From Aselliscus stoliczkanus (lineage: Eukaryota > Chordata > Mammalia > Chiroptera > Hipposideridae): a stretch of 64,000 nucleotides of DNA. Each line of letters opens with the position of its first letter. The stretch's first letter is position 1. Shown here piece after piece: positions 1-11,402 of this stretch. Both the position numbers and the translations under genes were made by a program. The notes beneath the pieces are model-generated. The model searched no databases, was not told the origin of the DNA, and saw only the letters and a list, made by a program, of their open reading frames with translations. The stretch is from assembly GCA_033961575.1 (NCBI GenBank), contig CM066731.1:58619501-58683500 (forward strand). Direction: 5' to 3'.

Positions 1-673
1 AGGAAAGTTTCATGGGAGAAAAGTGACTTGTACTGTTCCCCAAATTAACTAGCCAATCTGTCAAGATTTATTCAGTTCCTATTATGTATAACCTCCTGTC
101 CTAGTTGCTGAAGAATGCATATTATTCCCGAACTCTGCAGTTGAAGAACTTGGTATATATAGATGATGAATGCAGTGCACAAACCAAAATGTCAGCTACC
201 AACATAAGCAATACACACTAACGTGGATTGAGAGGTAAGGCAATGAGATACATGGACTACAGAAATTCAGAGAATTTAGATCTAATCCAACATCTCTTTA
301 GTAGGCATCTAGGAATTGCTGGATACTGTGCTCAGTTCTATATTTAGTAATTAGAAACATATGGCTATTGTCCATGTTGAGTTTACAGTCTAGATGACAA
401 AAACATTGACCAAAAAAAAAACATTTGAAAAAAATGATGTGAGAAGTCTAAATCTGCTTTTGGGAATTGTAAAATTAAGCAACAGAGGAAGGGAATGGCA
501 CCCTTGTAAATAAGACGGACTGCGATGCAAATGCACCAACATTTTTGTGGGATGATGAATGAATCCGTCTGGATAGAAGATAAGAGTTGTGGATATTATT
601 AGAAGGAGGGATGGATAGAAACGAAGGTTGGGTCTGGAGGGTATGAATGCCAGGCTAAGAAGTCTGGAGATCG
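1..673. other. Unclassified AT-rich intergenic DNA
   Basis: No credible coding frame, RNA gene or clear repeat was recognised. Around 275-400 there is a weak resemblance to an old L2 (a 'gagtttacagtctaga' phrase), too degraded to call. Confidence 0.5.
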
Positions 674-675
674 TA

Positions 676-1238
676 TGAGGGCTGACAATTAAGTTCGTGA
701 ATTTGTTGCAATGATGTTCCTAACTGTTTTAGTTATCAGGGATTATTCATTATGAATTTGTACCAACTGGACAAACAGTTAACCAAGTTTACTATTTGGA
801 GGTGTTGCAGGCTGCATGAAAAAGTTAGATGACCTGAACTTTTTGCTAACAGTTCATGGCTCTTGCATCACAACAGTGCACCAGCTCACACGGCACTGTC
901 TGTGAGGGAGTTTTTAGCCAGTAAACAAATAATTGTATTGGAACACCCTCCCTACTCACCTGATCTGCCCTCCAATGACTTTCTTTACCTGAAGATAAAG
1001 GAAACATTGAAAGGAATACATTGTGATGACATTCAGGACATCAAGGGTCATACGAAGACAGCTCTGAAGGCCATTCCAGAAAAAGAGTTCCAAAATTGTT
1101 TTGAAGGGTGGACTAGGCGCTGGCGTCGGTACATAGCTTCCTAAGGGGAGTACTTCCAAAGTGACCTTAGTGATATTCAGCAATGAGGTGTGTAGCACTT
1201 TTCTAGGATAAGTTCATGAATGCACTTGTCAGACCTCA
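676..1238 (+). mobile_element. Internally deleted mariner transposon (copy 1)
   Basis: The element is flanked by TA at 674-675 and 1239-1240. Inverted ends read TGAGGGCTGACAATTAAG at the left and, reverse-complemented, TGAGGTCTGACAAGTGC at the right. It is 563 bp against about 1.3 kb for a complete mariner. After the left end the sequence goes almost directly into the transposase core near the first catalytic Asp, so the DNA-binding N-terminal half is missing. A 93-codon open stretch (863-1144) keeps the third catalytic block PPYSPDL. The second block reads HHNSAPAH, where active mariners have HDN, so the catalytic Asp appears to be Asn. The element cannot make active transposase but may once have been mobilised in trans. 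Confidence 0.9.
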
Positions 1239-1240
1239 TA

Positions 1241-2190
1241 TGCATAAGAAAGTTGAGACCTACTTTATAACAATGATAAGTGTTATGAAATACCAGTGAG
1301 GAATTTGAAAAATGTCTATATTATTGATTGTGTAACCTACCTCAGAAAAGTCCAAAGAAATAACCATTGAAGGAAACAAAAATCAATAACTAGATTTTAT
1401 TTTTGGAGATTGCTGGTATACTCTGAGTTTGCAAATTTGATACAATAATAAGGAAATGGAACCATCACGCCCAGGCCATTTGTTTTATAACAGCATCTCA
1501 GACATTGGTGTCCCAGAGGTGGTATTAGGTGACACACACACAAAATATTTTGTGGTCAAAATACAGTAAGTTTAAGGAATACAGAATTAAAGAGGTTTTT
1601 TTTTTTATTATAGGACTTCTCCAATCTTTTAATGAACTTATAAAAATCATGACTGGATGGGAGAGGTGACTTGTTGTGTTTCTCAAACTTACTAGAAGAT
1701 TGGACATGTCTCATAGAAGATTGGTTAATATTTTCTTGGAATACAGATACTCAGCAAAGCACACTATGGGAAAGCTATTCTAGAAACTTCATGATAACAT
1801 GAAGGGGAAAAGGGATAATGCATTAATAGGAGATGGCATAGCCATTACCTGACAGAGGTGCCATTAAGGTTTAAAGGAAGAAATGACAGTGACAAATGAA
1901 CAGTAACCCTGAATTAGAATTTAAAAAGCAGGATGTGATATTGTAACTTTTGTTCTCTTACCATTCATCTGTGTTCAGGACATCAGGTGATGAATTGCTT
2001 AATCCACAGAGAAATGCAAAGGTGTCCTCTCCTTTCTAATCATTTCAGCTCTGTAATATGATGACATGTTGGAGTAGAGGGCACTTTATTATGTCAAAAC
2101 TTAGTTCCAGTCTGCCATGTTTTCTTGACTCCATTTGTAATTGTCGATGGCCATGCCCAGGGTGTCTTGAGTGAGATCACTTGAAGGTAA
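1241..2190. other. Unclassified intergenic DNA
   Basis: No gene, RNA or confident repeat was seen. The open frames here are short and without recognisable motifs. Confidence 0.5.
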
Positions 2191-2194
2191 AAAA

Positions 2195-2330
2195 CTATTT
2201 TTTAAAATTAAGTGTATTGGGATGACGATGGTTGGTAAAATTACATAGATTCCAAGTGTACAATTGTATAAAACATCGTCTATATATCACATTTTCTCTT
2301 TACAAAAAGTATTTTAAAATATGCTAAATA
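2195..2330 (-). mobile_element. Probable L1 3'UTR fragment
   Basis: The phrase 'gatgacgatggttggtaaaa' followed by 'ttacatagattccaagtgta' parallels the L1 3' end at 30536-30700, giving a short fragment in antisense orientation. Sequence from 2331 to about 3057 is unclassified. Confidence 0.45.
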
Positions 2331-3057
2331 TGTGGATTTCAGACTGACGTTGGTCAGCCACTTGAACATGATCTGAATGTAGTAATGCAAACATCACACT
2401 AAATTTTTAAAGCTAGAACTTGATAATGTGAACCTCCAGGTAATGTCCAGGATTCCTTTGAATCAAGAATTGTACAGATCTAAATGTGGACGGACCCCTT
2501 TGCTATTAATTAAAGTGGGTACCTGAGAACAAGTCTCAATAGAGGGCTGTCTAGAAATTCAGCAAGTCATAGAGTGCTTAGACTCTCGGCCCTTGACTCA
2601 CTATGTTGCTTTTATTTAGGTGAAATCTGTGAACTCATTGCCAGAAAAGTGATAAAACACATTACTCCAGGGCTGTGTGCTCAGAAGAAAAGGCAGTGGT
2701 CACCCCATGATATAATCGAGTGTTCTGTTTAGGGCATTTAAGTTCAGAAGGATGAAGACAAGTGAGGATATAAGTGATGGTCAGAGAATGACCAAGGACA
2801 GGCAGGGACTGAAGGCTAGGAAATTGGAGATCTACTAAAAACTTCTCTAACTGTCCACATGTTGGCTCCCTGTCAAAAATGTTTCCCTCAGAGGTTAGAC
2901 ATTAGGATGTTACCTACCTAGCAATGAGGGATCTGGAAACTAACCAAACAGAGAAATGAAGGGGCTCGGTGATGATAGAAAAGAGATTTTTACCCACAGC
3001 TTTTGAGAACCTTATTTGAATTGTATAAAATATTGGTTGAAAGGTGATCAAGGATAA

Positions 3058-3215
3058 GCTTTTTTTCATACATTTTTATTAAAGTGAAATTCACATGATA
3101 TAAAACCAACCATTTTGAAGTATACAATTCAAGGGCATTTAGTACATTCACAATGTTGTGAAACCATCATCTCTGTCTAGTTCCAAAACATTTTCATTGC
3201 CTCCAAACAGATTTT
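3058..3215 (-). mobile_element. L1 3'-end fragment
   Basis: The antisense L1 3'UTR phrase 'tttattaaagtgaaattcac' is followed by 'tttagtacattcacaatgtt' and 'gtgaaaccatcatctctgtc'. This is the characteristic end of mammalian L1M families. The rest of the element is absent. Confidence 0.75.
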
Positions 3216-3279
3216 TTTTAATTAAACTTTTATGTTGAGATCATTGTAAATTCATTCACGTTTTTGATACAGTTGCAAA

Positions 3280-4000
3280 AACAGTTTAATGGAGGGAGAA
3301 TAGGCTTTTCAATAAATGGGGCTAGGACAACTAGACATCATGGGCATAAAGATGACCCTTGAACTCAATATTACATCTCATACAAAAATTAACTCAAAAA
3401 AGGATCATGGGTTTAAATACAGAGGGCGCCCCCAAAAATGTATACACATTTTAAGAAAGGAAAACTGTATTAAAATTTTCACACTGAAATATATACTGAT
3501 AACAAGAGAGGAAAGAAGTCACCTTTGACTTCTGCAATGACAAGAGGTGCTCAAAGTGGTTACCATCAGCGTCCAAAGACTTCTGATTATGGTGAACTAC
3601 TGCTTGAGCAACATTAACCAAAATGTCCACTTGTATACATTTTTTTGGCACCCCGATGTAAAACATAAAATTATTAAACTTTATGGAAAAATATAAAAAA
3701 ATCTTCAGGACCTAGGACCAGACAGAGTTTTTCAGTTTTGAAACAAAAAGCATGATCCAAGCAAGGAGAAGTTGATAAATGAGTCCTTGCCAAAATTTAA
3801 AACTTTTTCTATTTTAAAGCCAATGAGAAGATAAGTTACAAACAGGGAGAAAATAGTTACAAATTACATATTTGACAAGTTAGGACATACAAAGAACTCC
3901 ATACAAAGCCAGTTGTAAGAGGTTTCATACCATATTATTCACTGTATGTAACCTTCTTGAAAGGGCAAAATTAGAGAAATGGAGAACAAATTTGAGAGAA
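3280..4000 (+). mobile_element. L1 ORF2 C-terminal fragment, split by a DNA transposon
   Basis: Plus-strand sequence around 3300-3415 decodes in broken frames to L1 ORF2 C-terminal text (LFNKWG..., 'asn-lys-trp' region). Similar L1-like text resumes after 3660. The 239-bp element at 3420-3658 splits it. No frame is intact. The right boundary is uncertain. Confidence 0.6.
3420..3658 (-). mobile_element. Tc1/mariner-like element, internally deleted, with TA target duplication
   Basis: TA flanks lie at 3418-3419 and 3659-3660. Terminal inverted repeats pair CAGAGGGCGCCCCCAAAAAT with CATCGGGGTGCCAAAAAAAT, each followed by GTATACA. The minus-strand frame 3451-3666 retains a transposase C-terminus (VHHNQKSLDADGNHFEHLL), which resembles the C-terminal tail of Tc1/mariner-type transposases. 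At 239 bp only the two ends of the parent remain. The family name is not certain. Insertion inside an L1 ORF2 fragment dates it as younger than that L1. Confidence 0.75.
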
Positions 4001-4379
4001 ATGGACAGGAAGGAAGCAGCTGTGGTTATACAAGGGCAACAAGAGTGCTCTTTGTGGTGATGGAAAGTTCTCTGTTTTGCCAGTATTGTTGACATCCTGA
4101 TTGTGAAACTGGACAATTGTTTTGCAAGACATTACTTTTCAGGGAGAAACTGAAAAAAGGGTACACGAGATTTCTCTGCATTATTTTTCACAATTGCATA
4201 TGAATCTACAGTTTTCTTAATAGCAGTTTCAATGAAAATATAGAATGAGTTTTAAATGACTCCCAGAATGGTAGTGGTAAAGGTAGCTTCACTCGTAATG
4301 AAAATATCTTCCTGAAATTGAAATCACAATTTGAGAGAGGCTACAAACACCAGGATGATTTCTGTTTTCTTTGCCCCTC

Positions 4380-4500
4380 ATAGCATTCATTCATTCGGAA
4401 AGACAAGTGCACAAATTGAGCACCCTCTCTATGCAAGGCTTGGTGTTGGGACTGAGCACCCTGCTTGACTTTAGCGGGGGCTTGAGGAGCTCATATTTTA
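4380..4500 (-). mobile_element. L2 LINE 3'-end fragment
   Basis: It begins with an 'attcattcattc' tail followed by degraded 'gagcaccctctctatgcaag' and 'gaggagctcatattttagag'. This is the antisense of the L2 3' end. Confidence 0.5.
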
Positions 4501-4539
4501 GAGGTATGGCAAGTCTGTGACCAGAGGTATAGCCTAGTC

Positions 4540-4750
4540 ACCTGATTTAGAGTCCCTTTCCAGCACATAAGAGCTGTGTGACCATGGGCAAGGTACTCCT
4601 TTGACCCTCAGATTCCCTGAGTTGTAAAATTGCTATAATAATTACTACTCACTTCATAAGGCTGTAACATGAATTAAATGAGATAATGTAGGTAAGAAGG
4701 TAGCACTGAGCCTGACACCTAGAAATACTCTACAATGTTCACTAAATAAT
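4540..4750 (+). mobile_element. MIR SINE
   Basis: The MIR core is readable as 'agctgtgtgaccatgggcaa' followed by 'aaattgctataataattact' and 'ttaaatgagataatgtaggt'. It is an ancient tRNA-derived SINE in plus orientation. Confidence 0.8.
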
Positions 4751-5039
4751 TGAATATTGTTATTATGAAGTTTTACTAAGAACTGGAGGAAAGGCCTGCT
4801 TTCCAGGGACATTTTCTTCAGACAGGTGGCTTACCTGGGCAATAGAAAAATGGGATTGGAGGGGTTACCTGCAGTTTTGAAAGCATGCTATGTCATGTTA
4901 AGGAATTTGTAGATTATCCTGTGGGCAGTGGTAAACCTTTGGAAGTTTTCAAGTAGGTAAACAAATGAAATGATGCAAATGGTTCCATTCATAGCAGTTC
5001 AGTTAGAAGGCTGGTGGAATAGTCAAAATTGATTTCTGA

Positions 5040-5102
5040 CAGTGAGATTGTCAAGCCACATTCATCAGAATCGCTTGAAAGATGAGGCTCAGGGATTTCG
5101 TT
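5040..5102 (+). mobile_element. MER5A-like hAT fragment, continued at 8490-8565
   Basis: 'cattcatcagaatcgcttga' on the left and 'aataagctttccaggtgact' plus 'tttgagaatcactggtct' on the right of the L1 form one MER5A-like non-autonomous hAT copy. The L1 at 5103-8489 split it. The assignment is from memory of the consensus. Confidence 0.5.
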
Positions 5103-5459
5103 GTGTTTTTTTTTAATTCTTTTATTGTGAAATAAACATTTTTTTTAATTAGTTTCAGGTGTACAACACAGTGCAATAGTTATACTTTTTACCCCTCAAA
5201 GTGACAATCCCCCTCACCTAGTTCGCCACCCCACTCCCCACCCACCCATATCATACATATATATTACAATTCCTCTGACTCCCTTCCACAGTATACTCCA
5301 CATCTCGTGACTATCTATATATTCAATTACAGTTGGCATACAATATTATACAACATCAGCTTTAGGTGTACAGTGCAGTGATCAAGCCTCTACTACATCC
5401 ATGAAGTGGTCTCCCTAACAAGACATCTGACACACCACAAAATTTTTACAACATTATTA

Positions 5460-5862
5460 CATCCCCCGAAATGTGTTTCATATCCCTATGGCAATATTGT
5501 AGTTGCCTATTGATGCTGTCTAATCCCTTCCCCTTCTCCCTTATCCCACCCCCCCCTCCTAACTAGCAACCGTCAGTTTTTCCTCTATATCTATGAGTCT
5601 GTTTACTTTGCTCGTTCATTCAGTTTTTCAGATTCCACATATAAGTGAGATCATATGGTATTTGTCTTTCTCCGACTAACGTATTTCACTTAACGTAATA
5701 GTCTCTTCACAACATTATCAATTACATTCCCAGAACTGCCCCCCATATCCCTGCGGCAACATTGTAGTCACCCACCTACGCTGTCTAAAACCTTCCCCCT
5801 CTCTCATCCCCATCCCGTCTCAGCCAGCAACCATCAGTTTTTCTTTTATATCTGCTTGATAT
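5460..5862 (-). repeat. Duplicated segment within the L1 3'UTR
   Basis: About 140 bp at 5460-5600 ('catatccctatggcaatatt', 'gtagttgcc', 'agcaaccgtcagtttttcct') recurs in diverged form at about 5724-5862 ('catatccctgcggcaacatt', 'gtagtcacc', 'agcaaccatcagtttttctt'). The offset is about 262 bp. The second copy abuts the endonuclease breakpoint. Confidence 0.75.
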
Positions 5863-6480
5863 GATTTCAGTCTTCTTAAATATACTGAGACTTGTTTTGT
5901 GGCCTAATATGTGGTCTATCTTGGAAAATGTCCCATGTGCACTTGAGAAGAATGTATATTCTGTTGTTTCAGGGTGAAATGCTCTAAAACTATCGATGAA
6001 GTCCAGCTGATCTAGAGTGTCATTTAAGGCCACTCTTTCCACGTTGATTTTCTGTCTAGCGGATCTGTCCATTGGTGACAATGGGGTGTTGAAGTCCCCT
6101 ACTATGATAGTGTTACTGTTGATCTCTGTCTTTATGTCTGTCAAAATCTGTTATATATAATTAGGAGCTCCTATGTTGGGTGCATAGATGTTTATTAGGG
6201 TTATAGTGCCCTTCTTTGTCTTTTATTGTAGTCTTCATTTTAAAGTCTATTTTGTCCAAAATTAGTATTGGTACTCCAGCTTTTTTTTCTCATTTCCATT
6301 TGCTTGAAATATCTTATTCCATCTGTAAACAGCATATACATGTGTCCTATTTTCTTATCCACTCAGCCACTCTCTGTCTTTTGATTGGAGCATTTAGCCC
6401 ATTCACATTTAAAATGGTTGTTGATAGGTGCATATATATTGCCATTTTGTTGTTTGTATTCCTGGTCTTCCTAGGTTAGC
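5785..6480 (-). pseudogene. L1 ORF2 N-terminal endonuclease fragment
   Basis: The minus-strand frame 5785-6144 carries apurinic-endonuclease motifs of L1 ORF2p: NTIIVGDFNTPL (metal-binding Asp/Asn block), YTFFSSAHGTFSKIDHILG (catalytic Asp-His block) and FKKTEI. Upstream (6145-6480) the frame continues with interruptions (KIDFK..., INIYAPN). After the endonuclease the frame runs into 3'UTR sequence, giving a chimeric tail. There is no reverse transcriptase, so it is a broken, non-autonomous ORF2. Confidence 0.88.
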
Positions 6481-6501
6481 TTGTCTACCCCTTTCTTTTG
6501 T

Positions 6502-6870
6502 TTATAAAAGCCCTTTTAATATTTCTTGCAATGCTGGCTTGGTGGTAATGAATTCCTTAAGCTTATTCTTTTCTGAGAAGCTCTTTATTTCTCCTTCAAT
6601 TTTAAGTGATAGCCGTGATGAGTAGAGCAATCTTGGCTGTAGGCCTTTATTTTGTGTCACTTTGAATATCTCCTGCCACTCCCTTCTGGCCTGCAGAGTT
6701 TCTATAGACAAGTCAGCTGTTAGTCTAACAGGAGTTCCTTTGTATGTAACCTGCTGTCTTTCTCTTGCAGCCTCTAGGATTCTGTCTCTGTCTTTAACCT
6801 TTGCCATTTTAACTATGATGTGTCTTGGTGTGGCCCTGTTTGAGTTCAGCTTGCTTGGAAGCCTCTGCAC
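6502..6870 (-). pseudogene. L1 ORF1p C-terminal domain fragment
   Basis: A 122-codon minus-strand frame reads PRHIIVKMAKVKDRDRILEA, then RQQVTYKGTPVRLTADLS, ARREWQEIF and finally TTKPALQEILKGLL. This is the RNA-binding C-terminal domain and natural terminus of L1 ORF1p. The more N-terminal RRM and coiled-coil regions extend to about 7250 with frame breaks. ORF1p is the nucleic-acid chaperone that coats L1 RNA. This copy is interrupted and presumed non-functional. Confidence 0.9.
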
Positions 6871-7574
6871 TTCCTGGGCATGTATGTCGGTTTACTTCAC
6901 AAGGGTAGGGAAGTTTTCAGTCATTATTTTTTCAAATACATTTTGGACCCCTTGCTTCTTCTCCTTCTGGTATTCCTATGAGTCTAAGGTGGTTGCGCTG
7001 CATCTTGTCCCATAGGGTTCTTACACTATTTTCATTGGTTTTTATTCTTTGGTCTTTTTATTGTTCCGACTGGGTGATTTCTGCTATTTTGTCTTCCAAA
7101 TCGCTGATCCGATTCTCTGCTTCATCTACTCTACTGGTGATTCCTTCGAGTGTGTTCTTCATTTCAGTTATTGTATTCTTTAGTTCTAACTGGTTGTTTT
7201 TATGACTTCTCTATCCTTCCTTATGTCCTCACTAAGTTTGTTAAACATTCTTATTATCAGTGTTCTAAACTCTAACTCTGAAAGGTTGGATCCCTGTTTC
7301 ATTTAGTTCCATTTCTAGAGATTTCTTCTGATCTTTTACTTGGGATATGTTTCTTTGTTTCCTCATTCTGGCGGTTGCTCTGGGATTGCTTTGATGTATT
7401 AGATAGATCACCAGGAGAGCCCTGGCTGGATCACACAGGCACACAGCTCAAGGTCCAACACTCCCAGGAAAACTCCCAGTCTCAGCCTGTCCCAATCAGG
7501 CACTCACAGATCAGACCAAGCAGCCCGACAACCAATCACCAGGCTGGCAATTCTGCATGGACAGTGCGGTCACT

Positions 7575-7870
7575 GGGGACCCAAGGCGGCTTGTGCACTC
7601 CCGGGTCTCAGTGAGCAGCCTGTTGGAGCCCGAGGGCACCTGCCCTGTGTTTCCCTGGCAACGCAGCACAAGCTGTGTGGAGGGTGGGGATCCGAGGTGG
7701 CTCGCGCAATTCCGGGTCTCAGTGAGCAGCCTGTTGGAGCCGGAGGGCACCCGCCCAGCGTTTCCCTGGCAACGCAGTATAAGCCCAGCAGAGGGTGGGG
7801 ATCCAAGGCCGCATGCACGCCCTTGCATGCACACACGCACTTCTGCGCCAATTCCACCAGACCAATGAGG
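7575..7870 (-). repeat. 111-bp tandem monomers in the L1 5'UTR
   Basis: Units begin at 7575, 7686 and 7797 (each GGGGA[TC]CC[AG]AGG), exactly 111 bp apart. There are two full monomers and a partial third. Each contains 'gggtctcagtgagcagcctg' and 'tttccctggcaacgcag'. They lie in the upstream region of the minus-strand L1, where promoter monomers are expected. Because 111 is divisible by 3, frames on both strands stay open across them, which explains several long but non-coding open frames here. Confidence 0.85.
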
Positions 7871-8569
7871 TCTCGGACCTGATCCTCCATGGGAGGGCCC
7901 AAGCCTGACAAAATGACGCCCTCCTTACACCAGTCGTGTGCAGGCTCCACACCAGCAGAACAATAATCCCAAAACCTCCAGCCTTTGCACCAAAGGTGCT
8001 CAGTTCAGTCCGTCCCCGCAGGCTCCCGTGTCCGGCTCACACAGCCACTCCCTCCACCAGGAACCAGGTAAGTGCTCACCGGCGAGCAAGCCCAGGCGCC
8101 AGCCCCACTGATTCTCCAGCCGCTCTTAGCCTCACCGAGCTGAGCAATGAGAGTCCTCACTAATTTACTGCCGGCTATCTTAGAACTTCTCTTCCCGGCA
8201 AAGGAGCTCTGGGCTGGTGAGCTTGGTGTGTGGCCAGAGAGTCTCTCCCCCAACCGGAGGAGCCTCTCCACGGCTGAGGTGTCCCTCATGGGGTTCACCC
8301 TCTCTCGTCTCTGACCCTCCTACCAGACTTGATGTGGCCTCCTCTTTAAGTTCTTTGTTTAGAGGTTCTGTTCATCTAGTGTTCCGGGGACTTCCGGGGT
8401 TGAATTGTTGTATAAATTGTTTGTAATTTTGGTGTGATCCTGGGAGGCAGTTAGTACAGCATGTCTAGTCCACCGTTTTACCTGAAGTCGGGATTTCATT
8501 TTTAATAAGCTTTCCAGGTGACTCTTTTTGCACACTTGGGTTTGAGAATCACTGGTCTAAATGAGAAAT

Positions 8570-11400
8570 GATAGAATTCTTAACAAAAGAGTACCAGAGA
8601 GAATAGAAAAGAGGGGGATTTTAAGAAATATTTAGGAGGTATATTAACAAGATTTCTTAACCCATAGGATATCAGGAAGTAAATATAAAGGACCTAATCG
8701 AGGATGTCACCAAAGTTTTCAGCTTGCACAATTGGCCCCCATAATAAGGATGAGTTGCAGATTAGGGCAAAATGAAATTGTATATACTTTGGAGCATGTT
8801 GAATTTGAATGGAGAGAGCCATCAGCCCAATGGAAAAATCTGTCTGTATTTTAAGTAAAAGATGGGGGCTGGGAATCTAAGAAATAGATGTGAATAATTG
8901 GGCCACCCACACAGTGCCTAAGGAGTTACATACCTAGAGGGCTGAAGATAAAATTCTGGGTCACTAAAATATAAAAAGAAAAGATACTGTGAATGAAATC
9001 CAAAAGAAATATTAGAAATGGTTGGGAGGAGATTTGAGAAATTGGGGGGTCACGGAAGTCAAACAAATAGAGTTCAAAGAGGGAATTCTCAAATGATTCA
9101 GTGATTGTATGCAGGGTGAGAAATACAAAGGACATTTGTCCCTTGAATTACTTTTATTTTTTACATTTTCTTTGTTTTTAGTTGCAAAGGTTTTACATGA
9201 TTTTTTGTAAGACCAGAAGAGTTTTCTTCAAAAAAAATTGTAACAATAAATAATCCCACCAGAATTGCCTGGCACCTTTATGTGTCTATTACACAGATGA
9301 TATAATATAGATATCTATATTATTCCAGTTATGTAGTATATGTGATAGAAACCAAAGCCTGAGTGGTTGAAACATCTAAAATAAAACAGAAAGGATGTAT
9401 TGAAGCTATTAAATGTTATAAGTGGTTCCCCTGGATAGGACCAGTCCTCATGGTTGAAATGAGCCATCAGAAATTTCTCTTCATCTCCTGACTTTGCTTT
9501 CCTCTGAGTTTGCCCCTTTCCCAGACCGGCTCTCCCTTAATGATTGAAATTGGCCACCAGCACACGAAACTTATATTTCACCCAGTTTGCCAACTTCAAT
9601 GGAAAAGAACCTCCAAAAAGTTACAGCAAAATTTCTTCATTGCTTCTGATTGCCTAGTCTGAGTCACATGACTTCCCTTAAACCAATCTCTAGAGCCAAA
9701 CAGAAGCTGTACTTTCATTGGCAAGATCAGGTTTACATAGTCTATCTCTGGATTTCAAGAGAGGATGCTGTCAGAGATTCCTAAAATCTTGGTGATATTA
9801 TCAGAAGCAAGGATGGATTGTAGGCAGGCCAAAACAACAAATGGTCACAAGCACAGCGGTAGAGTATTCATGTGCCAATCTTAATGATGTGCTTTATCTT
9901 GCATTGACAAGTCTGTATTTCCTTTTCTGTGAGTTTCTAAAGATAATTAGAAAAGAAACTTGGTCCAAAAGCCAAGTTCCAGTAAACTATATATTGATCA
10001 GGAAAAAAGGATAGCAAAACAAATATAGATCATGGTTCTTATAAAGTTGGTAGTAAAGGAAAGGAGAGAGCTGACTGGAGCTCTAGTTTGAGTAGGAAAC
10101 AGTGAAGGTTGGTTTTGGGGATTTTTGGTTTTGTTTTTTAGCTTGTAGGGAAGGGATCAATATAGATTTATTTATCTATTAAGAATGAAAATGCTTAGAT
10201 TTTTTTTTCCCATGGAGATAGCTATTAAGTAAAATGCTTCTCATGGTAAAGGTATGTAAATATACATGTCTTGAATTTTTGTTATTTGGCTTTGGTCCTT
10301 GGAAATATATTACTGAATGGTGAGACTCCAGTGTGATGTTAACCTTGGTAGAGATGGTATTTTGTGGGAGGTGGGTCTAGGAAACCCAGTGCATAATGGC
10401 GGATCGATGATTCAAACATGAGCTTCCCACTTTTATACCAGACATCCTCCAAGACTTAAAAAATTGTCAGGACATCTAGCTAACAATACAGGATTTTATC
10501 TTTAAATTACACACATTGTCCATAGAATTAAAGTATTTGCAAAAAGTAAACAGAGTGAAGGATCTTTGGTACAGTATTTTTAATTCAGATCTAAACAATG
10601 GATGGAATTTGTATTTCTGAACTTATTCCCCAACCATTTCCTGCTTTCAGGATAAAATGAAAAATCAGAAGTAGAGGAACTAGATGATTATTACCAAGAT
10701 AGCATTCACTACATAATTTAATAAATAAATATTGCTGGCATTGAACTTCAACTTTAAAACTAAAATCCAAAAAGAAACGTGTCTTGGGCCATCCTGAGTA
10801 AAAGAAGATAACGAAAAGCATTACACAGTGTTTTGACATCTGACGTTATAAATCATGAAGACATGTAGAAAGTATTGCCTATGGCTTTTCTCAAGATTAG
10901 GAAATGTTTCAAGGATCTTTTGGAGTGATCTTAACCCACTGTCACTTTATTCTTCAACCAGAGGAAGAAAAGGGGAATTTGACATGATGACAAATTCCCT
11001 TTTAGAGAAGCAGCAGAGTGAAACGTTATCTGAAGGGTCTTATATTAACATTTACATTGACATTAGTTAAGAGAACAGTTGAAAAAAATCAGTTGTTTGA
11101 GAAAATTTAAAAAAATGGAACCTTGATTACAACCCTTGCCAGTGCTCATGGGAGCAACGTCATTTGAAATGTTAAAGTTGAATCACATTTTCCAAAACCA
11201 TAATTATTATTATGTTAAATATAGAGTCAGTGGAAAATGTCATCCCGGAAAAGAAGGGGATGATATAACTAAGGAGATGCATTTCTACATATAAGGCAGT
11301 GCTGATTTTATGATTGTCAGGACTTTTTCTGATCCTAGCTGACTGAGTGTGGTGGGGCAAAGCAGATGTATTAACCATCGTCTTTTATTTTCTATATTCT
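8570..11400. other. Unclassified intergenic DNA
   Basis: AT-rich sequence without a recognisable gene. About 9340-9800 may hold a very old repeat (a 'gcctagtctgagtcacatga' phrase) that I cannot assign. Open frames are short and lack motifs. Confidence 0.5.
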
Positions 11401-11402
11401 GA

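Larger units (their letters stand above)
5103..8489 (-). mobile_element. L1 retrotransposon with 5'UTR and ORF1 but a large ORF2 deletion
   Basis: The element is bounded by GGGATTTCGTT (5092-5102) and GGGATTTCATT (8490-8500), an 11-bp target-site duplication with one transition, so it is a single insertion with its true 5' end. Read on the minus strand: CpG-rich 5'UTR (about 8489-7260) with 111-bp monomers, ORF1 (about 7250-6502), start of ORF2 endonuclease (about 6480-5865), then directly 3'UTR (about 5862-5110) and an A-rich tail. Full-length mammalian L1s are 6-7 kb. This copy is 3387 bp because the reverse transcriptase and C-terminal part of ORF2 are absent. It cannot be autonomous. Confidence 0.88.
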
